A stretch of 14,755 nucleotides of DNA from Clostridia bacterium (GCA_017455945.1 JAFTLM010000263.1:1-14755); one strand, 5' to 3'. Numbered from the stretch's first letter, positions 6,883 through 14,378 are shown. The notes: a model not told the origin generated them from the letters alone. A program made the numbers and translations.

Positions 6883-9179
6883 TTTTCAGCCTCCTCGTAA
6901 CTGTTGTAAGGGCACTTCAGCATACACCCCTCTACGATGGGCGCAAAGTTCTGGATCTGAAGCCTGTCGCTCTCTTTTATTGCCGACAGCAGATTTTCCC
7001 GCGTTACGATTTCCGGAACGGGGAAACTGTTAAGCGAGCCTAAAGCCACGGGCCCCGCTTCTTTTATCAGCCCGTATCTCATCGCCCAATCGCATTTAAG
7101 TCTGTCGGGTTTTATCATTTCGTATTTCACGCCGTCAATATCAAGTTTGAAAATATTATCATTGTCAAGCGCCAAAGCGGGACAAGCCTTAATGCACTTG
7201 TCGCAAGAAGTGCATTTGGATTTTTCGGAATTCGCAAGCGGGTCACAGTCAAGCGGCGTGTCCGTAACAATAGCAACGTAACGCACTCTTGACCCGTATT
7301 TTTCGTTCACGGCTAATCCGTTCTTCCCAAGGAAACCCAAGCCCGCACAGACCGCGGGAAGGGCGTTTGCCCTGATGTCAGGCAACATAAATGAATAAGC
7401 CTTGGAGGAGAAGCCAAGCAGGTCATCGGTTATGTAAGCCTTGTAGCCGTTTTGATGAAGAAGCTTGCATATTTTCATCGCCGTCGCGCGGTTCTCAAAT
7501 ATCATTTCCTTGTGAACGGTTGCTCCGTAGTGCGCCGCTTTGTATGCGGGCGGTTTCAAGACGTTTTTGACACTTCCGTCAAGCATAGAAAGTCCAACCA
7601 CTATAACCGATTTTGCATCACTTACGTAATCCTTTGTGTTCAGTGCCTTTGTTGTAACCTCTTCAATTTTTGGATTTTTTGGCTTGCCCTTCATGTCTAT
7701 CATTCGGTTGGCTTTTGCACCGTAGCCTTGTTCAACGGAAATAAAATAATCGTCGTCTGCGTATATCTTGTCAAGCTGTTTCGCAACACCGTCAATTCTT
7801 TCCGCACTTGAAATTCCGCAAAGCTCCGCTCCGTACAGTGCCGCTGTTTCTTTTATCTGCTTTGTAAGCTCTGTGGGCGTGCTTGCAGGGTTGATTTCCT
7901 TTTCAAACTCCCGGGTTGTGTTCTCAAAGGGAATGCTTGTGAGTATAAGTTGAACCTGATATGGGGTGTCGGATATTTTTCCTTCGTACAATCCCGCCAT
8001 CTGAATGGCGTTAAGACCGCTTTCCACAATTGTGTCATAGCCGCCGCGTATCTCAAGGTGCTTTGCAAGCCACAAGGCATTTCTCGCACACTCCCTTGCC
8101 GAGTCACCCTCGCAGTTTTCGGGATAATATTGAATAACCAATATTGCGCTTTCTGCCGTGGGCAGATGATTTTTTATGCTTACATTGTTTTTTAAGAGAG
8201 TTTCGTTATTGAAAATTATAATTTTGCTTATCTCTATCTTTTCGCACAGCTCACCGATAAGCGAGAGTGCGTTTTTAATGCCGTTTTCACTGTAATTGGC
8301 AATAACGTCACGCTTTCTTCTGGGAGATGAGGTGAAAGAACGGTCAAAAATACGCCTGTCGTGAGTCATACACCACTTTAAACAGTTACCCATTTTCCAG
8401 CTGAAACGCTTTTCTTCTCCGCCCTCTGCCCATTCCTCGCAAAGTTTTGAAATTGATTCTTCATTGCATATTTCGGGACGTTTCATAAAGCTGTCAAGCT
8501 GAAAGTTTTCGCCAAGCGCACAGCGCCAAAGATTTTTGTGCTTGAAGGTGTATGCCTTATCTCCAAAATCAACCGTCAGCGTTCCGTTTGATTCCTTTGT
8601 GAAAACTTCGCCGGGGCAATGTTTTTCGCAAAGCTTACAGCCGTCGCAAAGCTTTGTGCCGTTATACATCGGGTCGGGAACGATAGGAGCATTTGTAACT
8701 ACCGTAATAAATCTTTGCCTCGGTCCAAATTCGGGTGTAAGACAAAGGTTGTTCCAACCAATCTCGCCAAGACCTGCGGCACAGGCGGCGTAATAATGAG
8801 TTATATCTGCGGAAAATCCTCTTGGCGAAGCCTCGTTTTCTCTGTAATTCCACCATCCCGTGGCGGGTACCATCAATGCGTCATATCCGCTTTTTTCTAT
8901 AAATTTGCACAGCTTAAATGCCGCATAGTTTCCGTGCTCGCTTGCAATGTGGTTTGAAACGGCGGGGCCGGGGAACCTCATGTCGGGCTGACCGCCAAGC
9001 TCCACGCAGGCATCAAGATAGTGAAATCCCATAACTACCGCCGCCGTGCAATCGGGCATAAGCGCCATAGGCGTGCGGTTAAAGGGTGCGGATTTCCAGC
9101 GTTTTAAGTCAGCAACACCTACTAAATCAGCACCTACCGATAAGGCGTATTTTTTTATATTTTCAGTTAAATCGGTCAT
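6876..9179 (-). CDS. Tri-modular QueG-like 4Fe-4S protein (two complete modules and one degenerate)
   Basis: A 767-residue cytoplasmic protein, about twice the length of epoxyqueuosine reductase QueG. Module 1 (1-295) has D125, 'AGLGEIGWNN' (from 135), the cluster motif C178-x2-C181-x2-C184-x3-C188-P, then 'WRCALG' and 'GNCLKWC'. Module 3 (about 436-767) repeats this order: D601, 'AGLGFLGKNG' (from 612), C656-x2-C659-x2-C662-x3-C666-P, 'LKCDWAMRYG' and 'EGCMLKCPYN'. Both should therefore bind two 4Fe-4S clusters. QueG carries a catalytic Asp a little before GLG, and both modules have an Asp there. The middle part (about 296-435) resembles only the N-terminal domain ('AILVIQYYPEN', 'LAKHLEIRGGYD') and lacks the GLG and Cys motifs. 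The start is the ATG at 9179; a TTG frame start at 9194 overlaps the Shine-Dalgarno. First gene of the operon. In QueG relatives such modules use cobalamin; cofactor and substrate here are unknown. A role in tRNA queuosine synthesis is unlikely given the sugar-gene context. Confidence 0.8.
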   Translation of the reverse strand: MTDLTENIKKYALSVGADLVGVADLKRWKSAPFNRTPMALMPDCTAAVVMGFHYLDACVELGGQPDMRFPGPAVSNHIASEHGNYAAFKLCKFIEKSGYDALMVPATGWWNYRENEASPRGFSADITHYYAACAAGLGEIGWNNLCLTPEFGPRQRFITVVTNAPIVPDPMYNGTKLCDGCKLCEKHCPGEVFTKESNGTLTVDFGDKAYTFKHKNLWRCALGENFQLDSFMKRPEICNEESISKLCEEWAEGGEEKRFSWKMGNCLKWCMTHDRRIFDRSFTSSPRRKRDVIANYSENGIKNALSLIGELCEKIEISKIIIFNNETLLKNNVSIKNHLPTAESAILVIQYYPENCEGDSARECARNALWLAKHLEIRGGYDTIVESGLNAIQMAGLYEGKISDTPYQVQLILTSIPFENTTREFEKEINPASTPTELTKQIKETAALYGAELCGISSAERIDGVAKQLDKIYADDDYFISVEQGYGAKANRMIDMKGKPKNPKIEEVTTKALNTKDYVSDAKSVIVVGLSMLDGSVKNVLKPPAYKAAHYGATVHKEMIFENRATAMKICKLLHQNGYKAYITDDLLGFSSKAYSFMLPDIRANALPAVCAGLGFLGKNGLAVNEKYGSRVRYVAIVTDTPLDCDPLANSEKSKCTSCDKCIKACPALALDNDNIFKLDIDGVKYEMIKPDRLKCDWAMRYGLIKEAGPVALGSLNSFPVPEIVTRENLLSAIKESDRLQIQNFAPIVEGCMLKCPYNSYEEAEKC

Positions 9180-9185
9180 TTTGCT

Positions 9186-9192
9186 TCCTCTC
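9186..9192 (-). promoter_or_regulatory. Shine-Dalgarno fixing the start of the Fe-S protein gene
   Basis: GAGAGGA (9192-9186) lies six bases before the ATG at 9179. The upstream in-frame TTG at 9194 overlaps this element and has no site of its own, so the ATG is the start. Confidence 0.7.
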
Positions 9193-9211
9193 AATATAAT
9201 ATTACAATTTT

Positions 9212-9240
9212 ATCATATCACCAAAGCTTTCCTTTGTAAA
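9212..9240 (-). promoter_or_regulatory. Promoter of the four-gene operon
   Basis: On the minus strand TTTACA (9240-9235) and TATGAT (9217-9212) are separated by exactly 17 bases. Transcription would start around 9205, giving a leader of only about 25 bases, too short for a riboswitch. Confidence 0.7.
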
Positions 9241-9289
9241 TGTCTATTTTGATTTTTTTGTTTGATTTGATAATTTTTGTGTAAAACAT

Positions 9290-9318
9290 TTGACTTTATA
9301 CAAATTGTATGATAAAAT
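9290..9318 (+). promoter_or_regulatory. Promoter of the AraC regulator at 9359
   Basis: TTGACT (9290-9295) and TAAAAT (9313-9318) are separated by 17 bases. The start point would be near 9325, about 34 bases before the ATG. The spacer contains a palindrome, so the promoter can probably be blocked by a bound protein. Confidence 0.7.
9298..9310. promoter_or_regulatory. Palindromic operator candidate within a promoter spacer
   Basis: ATACAA-A-TTGTAT is a perfect 6-bp inverted repeat around one central base, lying wholly between the -35 and -10 of the regulator's promoter. This is a classical repressor position. Such short AT-rich palindromes also arise by chance, so the regulatory role is inferred. 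Confidence 0.35.
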
Positions 9319-9346
9319 AAAAACAAGTAATTAAATGCTGATTTGC

Positions 9347-9350
9347 GGAG
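9347..9350 (+). promoter_or_regulatory. Shine-Dalgarno fixing the start of the second AraC gene
   Basis: GGAG lies eight bases before the ATG at 9359. An in-frame ATG at 9335 precedes this site and has no comparable element, so it is probably not used. Confidence 0.6.
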
Positions 9351-9358
9351 AATGTGTT

Positions 9359-10123
9359 ATGAATGAATTTTTGTCTGATTTGATAATAACTAAAATCTAC
9401 TCGGTATCAACAATGTATACCGAGCAAATAAAAAAGAAAAGAGTAAGAAACAATTGGTGCTTGGGAATAAAGCACGAGGGCGAAACCGAGTATTTTTGCA
9501 ACGGCAAAAAATACGTATCAAATCTGAATAACGTGGTTCTTCTTCCCAAAGGAAGCAGCTATGAGTGGTGCTGTACCGTTCCGGGACATTTTTCCTTTAT
9601 CGAGTTTGAATGCGATAAGGAGTGCAAAGATATTTTTTGCTTTAAAGTTGCGAACGGCGACGAGATATTAAAAAGGTTTGTAGAGCTTGAGTACAACAGA
9701 AATCAAAAATCATCGTTTTGTGAAATCGAATCGATTTCCGAAACCTATAAAATTATCGTCGAGCTTTTAAAAACTCTCAAGAAAAAATACGTATCCTCCG
9801 AAAGCTACGCGAAAATTCAAACGGCGGTGAATTATATAAATCAAAATTACACAAACCATATTACAAACGACGAGCTGGCAAAAATGACCGATTTCAGCAC
9901 CGTATATTTCCGCAAGCTTTTTACTGAAAATCTCAATATGTCGCCGCAGGCGTATATTCATACGCTCAGAATTCGTAAAGCAAAAGAACTTTTTCACAGC
10001 GACTTCGGAAGCATCTCAAACGTTGCGCTCTCTCTCGGATATTCCTCAATTTACGATTTTTCAAAGACCTTCAAGAAATATGCAGGAATTTCCCCAAGTA
10101 AGTATGTAAAGACCTGTATTTGA
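9359..10123 (+). CDS. AraC-family transcriptional regulator, divergent from the Fe-S/oxidoreductase operon
   Basis: A 254-residue protein. The N-terminal domain (about 1-135) is cupin-like in position ('VVLLPKGSSYEW' is the usual strand near the end of the AraC sensor barrel) but lacks the HxHxxxEI motif of the other two regulators in the window. Residues about 150-252 are the double helix-turn-helix domain, with the second-HTH signature 'VALSLGYSSIYDFSKTFKKY' followed by 'GISPSKY'. The gene is divergent from the operon starting at 9179, and both promoters in the 179-bp gap are well formed. It is the likely regulator of that operon and, through the palindrome in its own promoter, possibly of itself. 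The ligand is unknown. Confidence 0.9.
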   Translation: MNEFLSDLIITKIYSVSTMYTEQIKKKRVRNNWCLGIKHEGETEYFCNGKKYVSNLNNVVLLPKGSSYEWCCTVPGHFSFIEFECDKECKDIFCFKVANGDEILKRFVELEYNRNQKSSFCEIESISETYKIIVELLKTLKKKYVSSESYAKIQTAVNYINQNYTNHITNDELAKMTDFSTVYFRKLFTENLNMSPQAYIHTLRIRKAKELFHSDFGSISNVALSLGYSSIYDFSKTFKKYAGISPSKYVKTCI

Positions 10124-10253
10124 TAATACGGTTATACGGCTTTTGTTTGAGTCGTATACTCCGACACCAATTTTAAGCCTTGAACAGCATCAAAAAAAGC
10201 GGTAGGCTGTAATTTTGAAAAGTCCGAATATCTTATCAAAACCAAAACAAAAT

Positions 10254-10290
10254 TACCACCAAAAGCAATCAAATGTTACTTTTGGCGGTA
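10254..10290. terminator. Hairpin between convergent AraC genes
   Basis: The arms TACCACCAAAAG (10254-10265) and CTTTTGGCGGTA (10279-10290) pair over 12 positions with a 13-base loop. The one mismatch is A-C on the plus strand but a G-U wobble on the minus strand. The minus-strand copy is followed by the T-rich run ATTTTGTTTTGG, so it would best terminate the gene at 10393-11304. It also lies 130 bases after the stop of the plus-strand AraC gene. The rest of 10124-10392 holds no gene. Confidence 0.55.
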
Positions 10291-10392
10291 TATATGTCTA
10301 TTTGATTTTGTGTTTATACATGCCGATGGTTTTGATTGCTATAATAGCGAAGTGTTAAATCAGCTATATGTTTATTTTTGACAAACAATGTT

Positions 10393-11304
10393 TTAATCCG
10401 ATGCGGTGGGAAAATCTGTTGCTTTTTGACGGTATTCTTTTGGGGAAATTCCCACGTCTGATTTGAAAGTGCGGCAAAAGTGTTCGGGGTTTTCGTACCC
10501 TACGATTTCGGATATTTCGGCAATCGGTTTTGCGGAAAACTGCAACAAGGATTTTGCGTGCTTGATTCTCAGCTCCCTTATGAAGGTACTGAAGCTTTTT
10601 TTCATATATTGCTTGAACAGACGCCCTGTGTGAGTAGTGGAATATCCGATATGTGCCGAAAGCGATTCCAGCGTAACGGTGTTGAAATTCCGATTGACGT
10701 ACGCCTGTATTTTATGCATAGTTTTGTCGAAGGTTTTTCGGGCGTCAGAAAGCCGTGCCTCCTTTTCGTTCATCATACTGTTGACGCAGTACAGTACGTT
10801 AGCCTCAACCAGCATAGAGGCTTCGTCTTTGTGTTCGCATTGATAGGTGAGTATTTCCTTTAAGTCATTTGATGACGTTTCGGAAAATACATATATTGGA
10901 AAGGTTTCTTCATTGCATATGGAAAAGAATTTTCCCATATCGGTATCGGGAAGAGGATATCTTTTGACAATTTGTAAAAACCATTCTTTGTCAAGCAGAA
11001 TATTGTATACTATACTTTCTTCGTTAGCCGCATAGAGCGTGTGAAATGTTGCGGTGTTGAACAGAATGAAAGAGCCTTCTGTCATATAAATCGGTTCTCC
11101 CTCAACGAAGTTAATGCACTCGCCCTTTTTAATGTAGTTTATTTCAAAGCAGTCGTGGTCGTGGTATCCGGGTATCATACAGGGAAAGTGCCTGCATACA
11201 AACGCCACTTGATTTGGAATTTTACAAAAGCTGTCTATGGTAATGGTCGGTATAAGATTTGTTTGAGAAACTTTTTTCAGCGTTTCGGTGATTTGATTAT
11301 ACAT
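10393..11304 (-). CDS. AraC-family transcriptional regulator with cupin sensor domain, divergent from the esterase gene
   Basis: A 303-residue protein with a cupin N-terminal domain carrying 'HDHDCFEI' (residues 48-55) and a C-terminal double helix-turn-helix domain (about 200-296) ending 'HFCRTFKSDVGISPKEYRQK', the AraC signature. The start at 11304 is chosen because GGAGG (11315-11311) lies six bases upstream; a longer frame from 11334 begins inside the promoter -10 region. The gene is divergent from the secreted esterase gene at 11509. The gap contains a consensus promoter for this gene, two copies of ATGTTGTAAAAT and a 6-bp inverted repeat. It probably controls the esterase in response to a sugar or an oligosaccharide ligand. 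Confidence 0.9.
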   Translation of the reverse strand: MYNQITETLKKVSQTNLIPTITIDSFCKIPNQVAFVCRHFPCMIPGYHDHDCFEINYIKKGECINFVEGEPIYMTEGSFILFNTATFHTLYAANEESIVYNILLDKEWFLQIVKRYPLPDTDMGKFFSICNEETFPIYVFSETSSNDLKEILTYQCEHKDEASMLVEANVLYCVNSMMNEKEARLSDARKTFDKTMHKIQAYVNRNFNTVTLESLSAHIGYSTTHTGRLFKQYMKKSFSTFIRELRIKHAKSLLQFSAKPIAEISEIVGYENPEHFCRTFKSDVGISPKEYRQKATDFPTASD

Positions 11305-11310
11305 ATTGCA

Positions 11311-11315
11311 CCTCC
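11311..11315 (-). promoter_or_regulatory. Shine-Dalgarno fixing the start of the third AraC gene
   Basis: GGAGG on the minus strand, six bases from the ATG at 11304. It lies almost at the predicted 5' end of the mRNA (about 11318), so the leader is unusually short. Confidence 0.7.
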
Positions 11316-11324
11316 ATTTGCAAT

Positions 11325-11353
11325 ATTGTAACATATCAAAGCTAATTTGTCAA
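11325..11353 (-). promoter_or_regulatory. Strong promoter of the third AraC gene
   Basis: On the minus strand a perfect TTGACA (11353-11348) and TACAAT (11330-11325) are 17 bases apart. This is the best sigma-A match in the window. One copy of the ATGTTGTAAAAT repeat lies five bases upstream of the -35. Confidence 0.8.
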
Positions 11354-11358
11354 GAAAA

Positions 11359-11424
11359 ATGTTGTAAAATATCAACCGTATGGTTGAATATATCATTTAC
11401 ACAGAGCGGAATATGTTGTAAAAT
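11359..11424. promoter_or_regulatory. Two direct repeats flanking an inverted repeat, operator candidates
   Basis: ATGTTGTAAAAT occurs exactly at 11359-11370 and 11413-11424, starts 54 bp apart (about five helical turns, so on the same DNA face). Between them lies the inverted repeat TCAACC-GTAT-GGTTGA (11372-11387). The second copy also forms half of TTGTAA-AA-TTACAA (11416-11429). The arrangement, between divergent AraC and target genes, suggests binding sites allowing looping; this is inferred. Confidence 0.5.
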
Positions 11425-11451
11425 TACAATATGTATGTGGTTTTATAAAAT
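11424..11451 (+). promoter_or_regulatory. Possible promoter of the esterase gene
   Basis: TTACAA (11424-11429) and TAAAAT (11446-11451) are 16 bases apart. The -35 overlaps the second operator copy, fitting regulated transcription. The match is modest and other AT-rich hexamers nearby could serve. Confidence 0.35.
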
Positions 11452-11496
11452 ATGGTACGCCGATAGTTTTTGTCGGCAATAAAGCTACTTGGAAAT

Positions 11497-11500
11497 GGAG
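11497..11500 (+). promoter_or_regulatory. Shine-Dalgarno fixing the start of the esterase gene
   Basis: GGAG lies eight bases before the ATG at 11509. The in-frame TTG at 11470 has no such site, and using it would add 13 residues in front of a normal signal peptide. Confidence 0.65.
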
Positions 11501-11508
11501 AAAAAATT

Positions 11509-14355
11509 ATGAAGGCAAAGAAACTTACCAAAAAACTTTTATCACTTATTCTTAGTGTGCTTATGGTAATAACCGTTATTCCCGCAAGCATAATTCCGTC
11601 GTTTGCGGAATCGGACAGTGACACACTTCTTGAGGTTGGCGAAATATCGTACAGCGGTTGGACTACCGGTACTTATAATGAGTATTCCGTTAAGACAAAC
11701 GGAACTGACGGTGATATTATTATTGTTTTTACCCCTCAGAATAATAACTGGAGTTCCGCCGGAAACAATCTTCTTTCCATAAACGGGGTTTCGGTTATCG
11801 CACATGGTGGAACAGCCGGTAGCTATAAACTTGGCTCTACCGATGTTGCCGCTAACTTTACAGCTCGTGTTATTACAGTAACTGTAAATGTTACTACAGG
11901 AGACGCTACTATTGTTGATACAGCCGGAAATAGTGGTACAGCAAACGTTGGTGCTATCGGGGAGACTTTTACTCTTAAGATAAATCAGGATAATACCAAC
12001 TCTTGGACGCTTACTTCGCTTGTTGTAACACAGGCAAAAGGAGCAAGTGGTGATTCCTCCGATACGGGTGCACTTCTTGAAGTTGGTCGCATTGCGTATG
12101 CCAGCTGGTCAAACGGTACGAAAAATGAGTATACGGTAGAGACCAACAAAACGGGCGGAGACATAACCATAGTATTTACGCCCGAAAGAAACAACTGGTA
12201 CAGTGACGGAAACAATCTTCTTTCTGTTAACGGTGTATCTCTTATAAAGACTTACGGCGTAAGCGGATCGTATAACGGCTACTATCTCGGTACAACCGCT
12301 GTTAAGACAAGCGTGGCAAACGTAATCACGGTAGTTATTAATCCCACTACCGGCGCGGCATCAATCAGCGATGTTGCGGGAAATACGGGAACAGCTAACG
12401 TTGGAGCAATAGGAGATAGCTTTACAATGATTGTTAACCAGGATCAGAATAACGGTTGGGAGCTTACTTCAATTGTTGTAACACAGGCAAAAGAGGCAAG
12501 CGGAGAAACTCACGTTTGCGAATATACCACAACGGTAAAAGAAGCAACATGTACGACACCCGAGGTTACTGTGAAGGAATGCTTGGAGTGCGGTGATTCA
12601 ACCGAAACTGCAACTGCTCCCGTTCTCGGTCACACTTGGGGAGCATGGTCTAAGAGCAATGGCGTTGCAACAAGAAGCTGTACGGTTTGCGATTACAGTC
12701 AAAGCAAGACTGTCGGTGCTGCCGATAACTCTAAAAATCTCCTTGCAATCGGAGATTCTCTTACATACGGCGTAAACGTTGAGAATACAATAAACGGTTC
12801 GTGGGCAAGATACGTTTCGGATAACTTTGGAATGAAAGCATATCATAATTTTGCCGTACACGGAACAGAGGTTTATGAGTGGTACAGCCTTCTTACAGGA
12901 AATGCTGCTCCCAACGAAGAAACAAGTACCGAAATCGGCGGTTTGACAAGGGATGCTCTTATTGAAGAGGTTAGAAATGCCGGAATCGTGGCATTCTCTC
13001 TCGGTTCAAATGATTTGATAGGCGGTTACGTCGGTCACAGAAGTGCTGAAAAGGTACATGAAACCTTGATTAAAATAGTGGACGAGATTCACGCGATAAA
13101 CCCCGACGCAATCGTTGTTTCGGTAGGTTATGCTTACGGTATAGCTATGAACGAGGGTGGCAAGCATGAAACAAGCTATCAGTTGTTAATAGATTTTAAC
13201 AACCTTATGACCGAAACCCTCAATTCCGAGGCTTATAACAGCTTTGCTTATCACGTGGACGTATCCAACGTAATGTCCGACGTATTGCTTATGGGTACGG
13301 ATACTGTTCATCCTACAGCAGAGGGTCACAGGGTAATAGCAGACCGAGTTAACTTGGCCCTTGAATCGCTTGATAAGGCAGATAAGGTTACATGGGAAAA
13401 TGTTTCCTCTTACGTAAACCATTTTGACGGCACTGCTCCTGCGGCAGCTGTTGTGGCTTGGGGCGAAACGGGAAAAGACGGAGTTCTTACGGTTGCACCT
13501 TCTGCCGATACAAATGCTAAAAATGCTAATACGCTCAATGTTGGTTCGGTTGCATTCCCGGGTAAAACGGTAGTTACCTTTAAGTTCAATATTCCACAAT
13601 TGCCCGAAAGCGGCTCTATAAATATCTTCCATGACAGAGGTGCTTGGCAAAGTTACGTTTGTGTGTTCTCCCAAGTCAATGAAGAAACACAGGAGACAGA
13701 GTTCTTTGCATCGGTAGGAAACAAAAACGAAGGTAATTCGGTTGTAAAAATAGAAGGAAACACATGGTATGATGTTACTATTCTGTTTGCCGAGGATGCA
13801 AGTGCGTATTCCAGAGTATATATAGGAAATACGTTTATCGGAACGGTAAAGGGCGATATAATCGGAAGAACAGCGGGCTGGGGCTTTGCTAACTTCAGCG
13901 GTTGTTCCGGAGCCGGGGAGCAGAATGCCGCCGCCTACCAAATCGACGACTTTACGGCATCTACGGTAGCCGATGACACTCTTGTTCACGCATACGGTAT
14001 ACAGAGATCCGAGCCTTCCGATTTGTTGTATGACGTGAGATTTATTCTTTCGGTAGCGGATATATATAACGACGAGTCGGCAATAGGAATGGATATTACG
14101 GTCAACTACGGTGATGAAAGCAGAACCAAGACCGGCTTGGAAGTCAAAACAGTTTTTGAGGGATTTTTCGAGAACTACGGAGAAGATATAGTAAGTGCGG
14201 ACGATCTGGGCGGACAATATATTGCCGCGATCGTAGTGGAGGATATTCCTGTGGAATACGAATGTGTTGAGTTTGTTGTTTCTCCGTACGCACTTGTAGA
14301 CGGAGTGAAATATTATTCCAAGACTATGACGGCAACAGTTTATTCTAAAAAATAA
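11509..14355 (+). CDS. Secreted multidomain SGNH/GDSL-type esterase
   Basis: A 948-residue exported protein with a signal peptide at 1-33 (basic MKAKKLTKK, hydrophobic core, cleavage after S-F-A33). Residues 40-182 and 189-330 are two copies of one beta-rich module ('NEY', 'VFTP', 'NNLLS-NGVS', 'GTANVGAIG', 'VVTQAK'), perhaps glycan-binding. Residues 335-402 form a Cys-rich segment with CxxC pairs (C-LE-CG and C-TV-CD), a type common in clostridial surface proteins. The catalytic domain (about 408-625) has the SGNH blocks: 'GDSLTYG' with S417, 'SLGSND' with N501, and 'DTVHP' with D598 and H601. A beta-sandwich domain (about 630-820) and a C-terminal domain (about 822-948) follow; the latter is shared with the large secreted protein at 1712-4849. 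No anchor is visible. The likely reaction is removal of acetyl or other ester groups from a polysaccharide outside the cell. The oxyanion Gly of block II is not clearly identified. Probably controlled by the divergent AraC gene. Confidence 0.85.
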   Translation: MKAKKLTKKLLSLILSVLMVITVIPASIIPSFAESDSDTLLEVGEISYSGWTTGTYNEYSVKTNGTDGDIIIVFTPQNNNWSSAGNNLLSINGVSVIAHGGTAGSYKLGSTDVAANFTARVITVTVNVTTGDATIVDTAGNSGTANVGAIGETFTLKINQDNTNSWTLTSLVVTQAKGASGDSSDTGALLEVGRIAYASWSNGTKNEYTVETNKTGGDITIVFTPERNNWYSDGNNLLSVNGVSLIKTYGVSGSYNGYYLGTTAVKTSVANVITVVINPTTGAASISDVAGNTGTANVGAIGDSFTMIVNQDQNNGWELTSIVVTQAKEASGETHVCEYTTTVKEATCTTPEVTVKECLECGDSTETATAPVLGHTWGAWSKSNGVATRSCTVCDYSQSKTVGAADNSKNLLAIGDSLTYGVNVENTINGSWARYVSDNFGMKAYHNFAVHGTEVYEWYSLLTGNAAPNEETSTEIGGLTRDALIEEVRNAGIVAFSLGSNDLIGGYVGHRSAEKVHETLIKIVDEIHAINPDAIVVSVGYAYGIAMNEGGKHETSYQLLIDFNNLMTETLNSEAYNSFAYHVDVSNVMSDVLLMGTDTVHPTAEGHRVIADRVNLALESLDKADKVTWENVSSYVNHFDGTAPAAAVVAWGETGKDGVLTVAPSADTNAKNANTLNVGSVAFPGKTVVTFKFNIPQLPESGSINIFHDRGAWQSYVCVFSQVNEETQETEFFASVGNKNEGNSVVKIEGNTWYDVTILFAEDASAYSRVYIGNTFIGTVKGDIIGRTAGWGFANFSGCSGAGEQNAAAYQIDDFTASTVADDTLVHAYGIQRSEPSDLLYDVRFILSVADIYNDESAIGMDITVNYGDESRTKTGLEVKTVFEGFFENYGEDIVSADDLGGQYIAAIVVEDIPVEYECVEFVVSPYALVDGVKYYSKTMTATVYSKK
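11626..12501 (+). repeat. Tandem duplication encoding two ~143-residue modules
   Basis: Protein residues 40-182 (from 11626) and 189-330 (from 12073) are closely similar along their whole length, both beginning LLEVG and ending VVTQAK. At the DNA level some stretches are still nearly identical (TTGTAACACAGGCAAAAG near both ends), showing a fairly recent internal duplication or ongoing homogenisation. Confidence 0.85.
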
Positions 14356-14378
14356 CCATACATAAGAAGAAATTTAAG

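Noticed and set aside
6876..9179. True epoxyqueuosine reductase (queG) of the queuosine pathway
   Set aside because: The length, triple-module build, absence of other queuosine genes, lack of a preQ1-type leader (only about 25 bases) and operon with sugar oxidoreductases all argue against it.
9180..9194. TTG start adding five residues to the Fe-S protein
   Set aside because: The TTG overlaps the Shine-Dalgarno of the ATG at 9179, and the added residues (MRGSK) simply translate that element.
10130..10157. Inverted repeat TATACG / CGTATA just after the second AraC stop as a terminator
   Set aside because: Only six base pairs, AT-rich, with no T-run after it. The hairpin at 10254-10290 is the better candidate.
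13186..14217. Long open frame on the minus strand (343 codons)
   Set aside because: It lies wholly inside the esterase gene on the opposite strand, has no recognisable domain, a Cys/Arg/Tyr-rich composition and no ribosome binding site. It is a shadow of the real gene.
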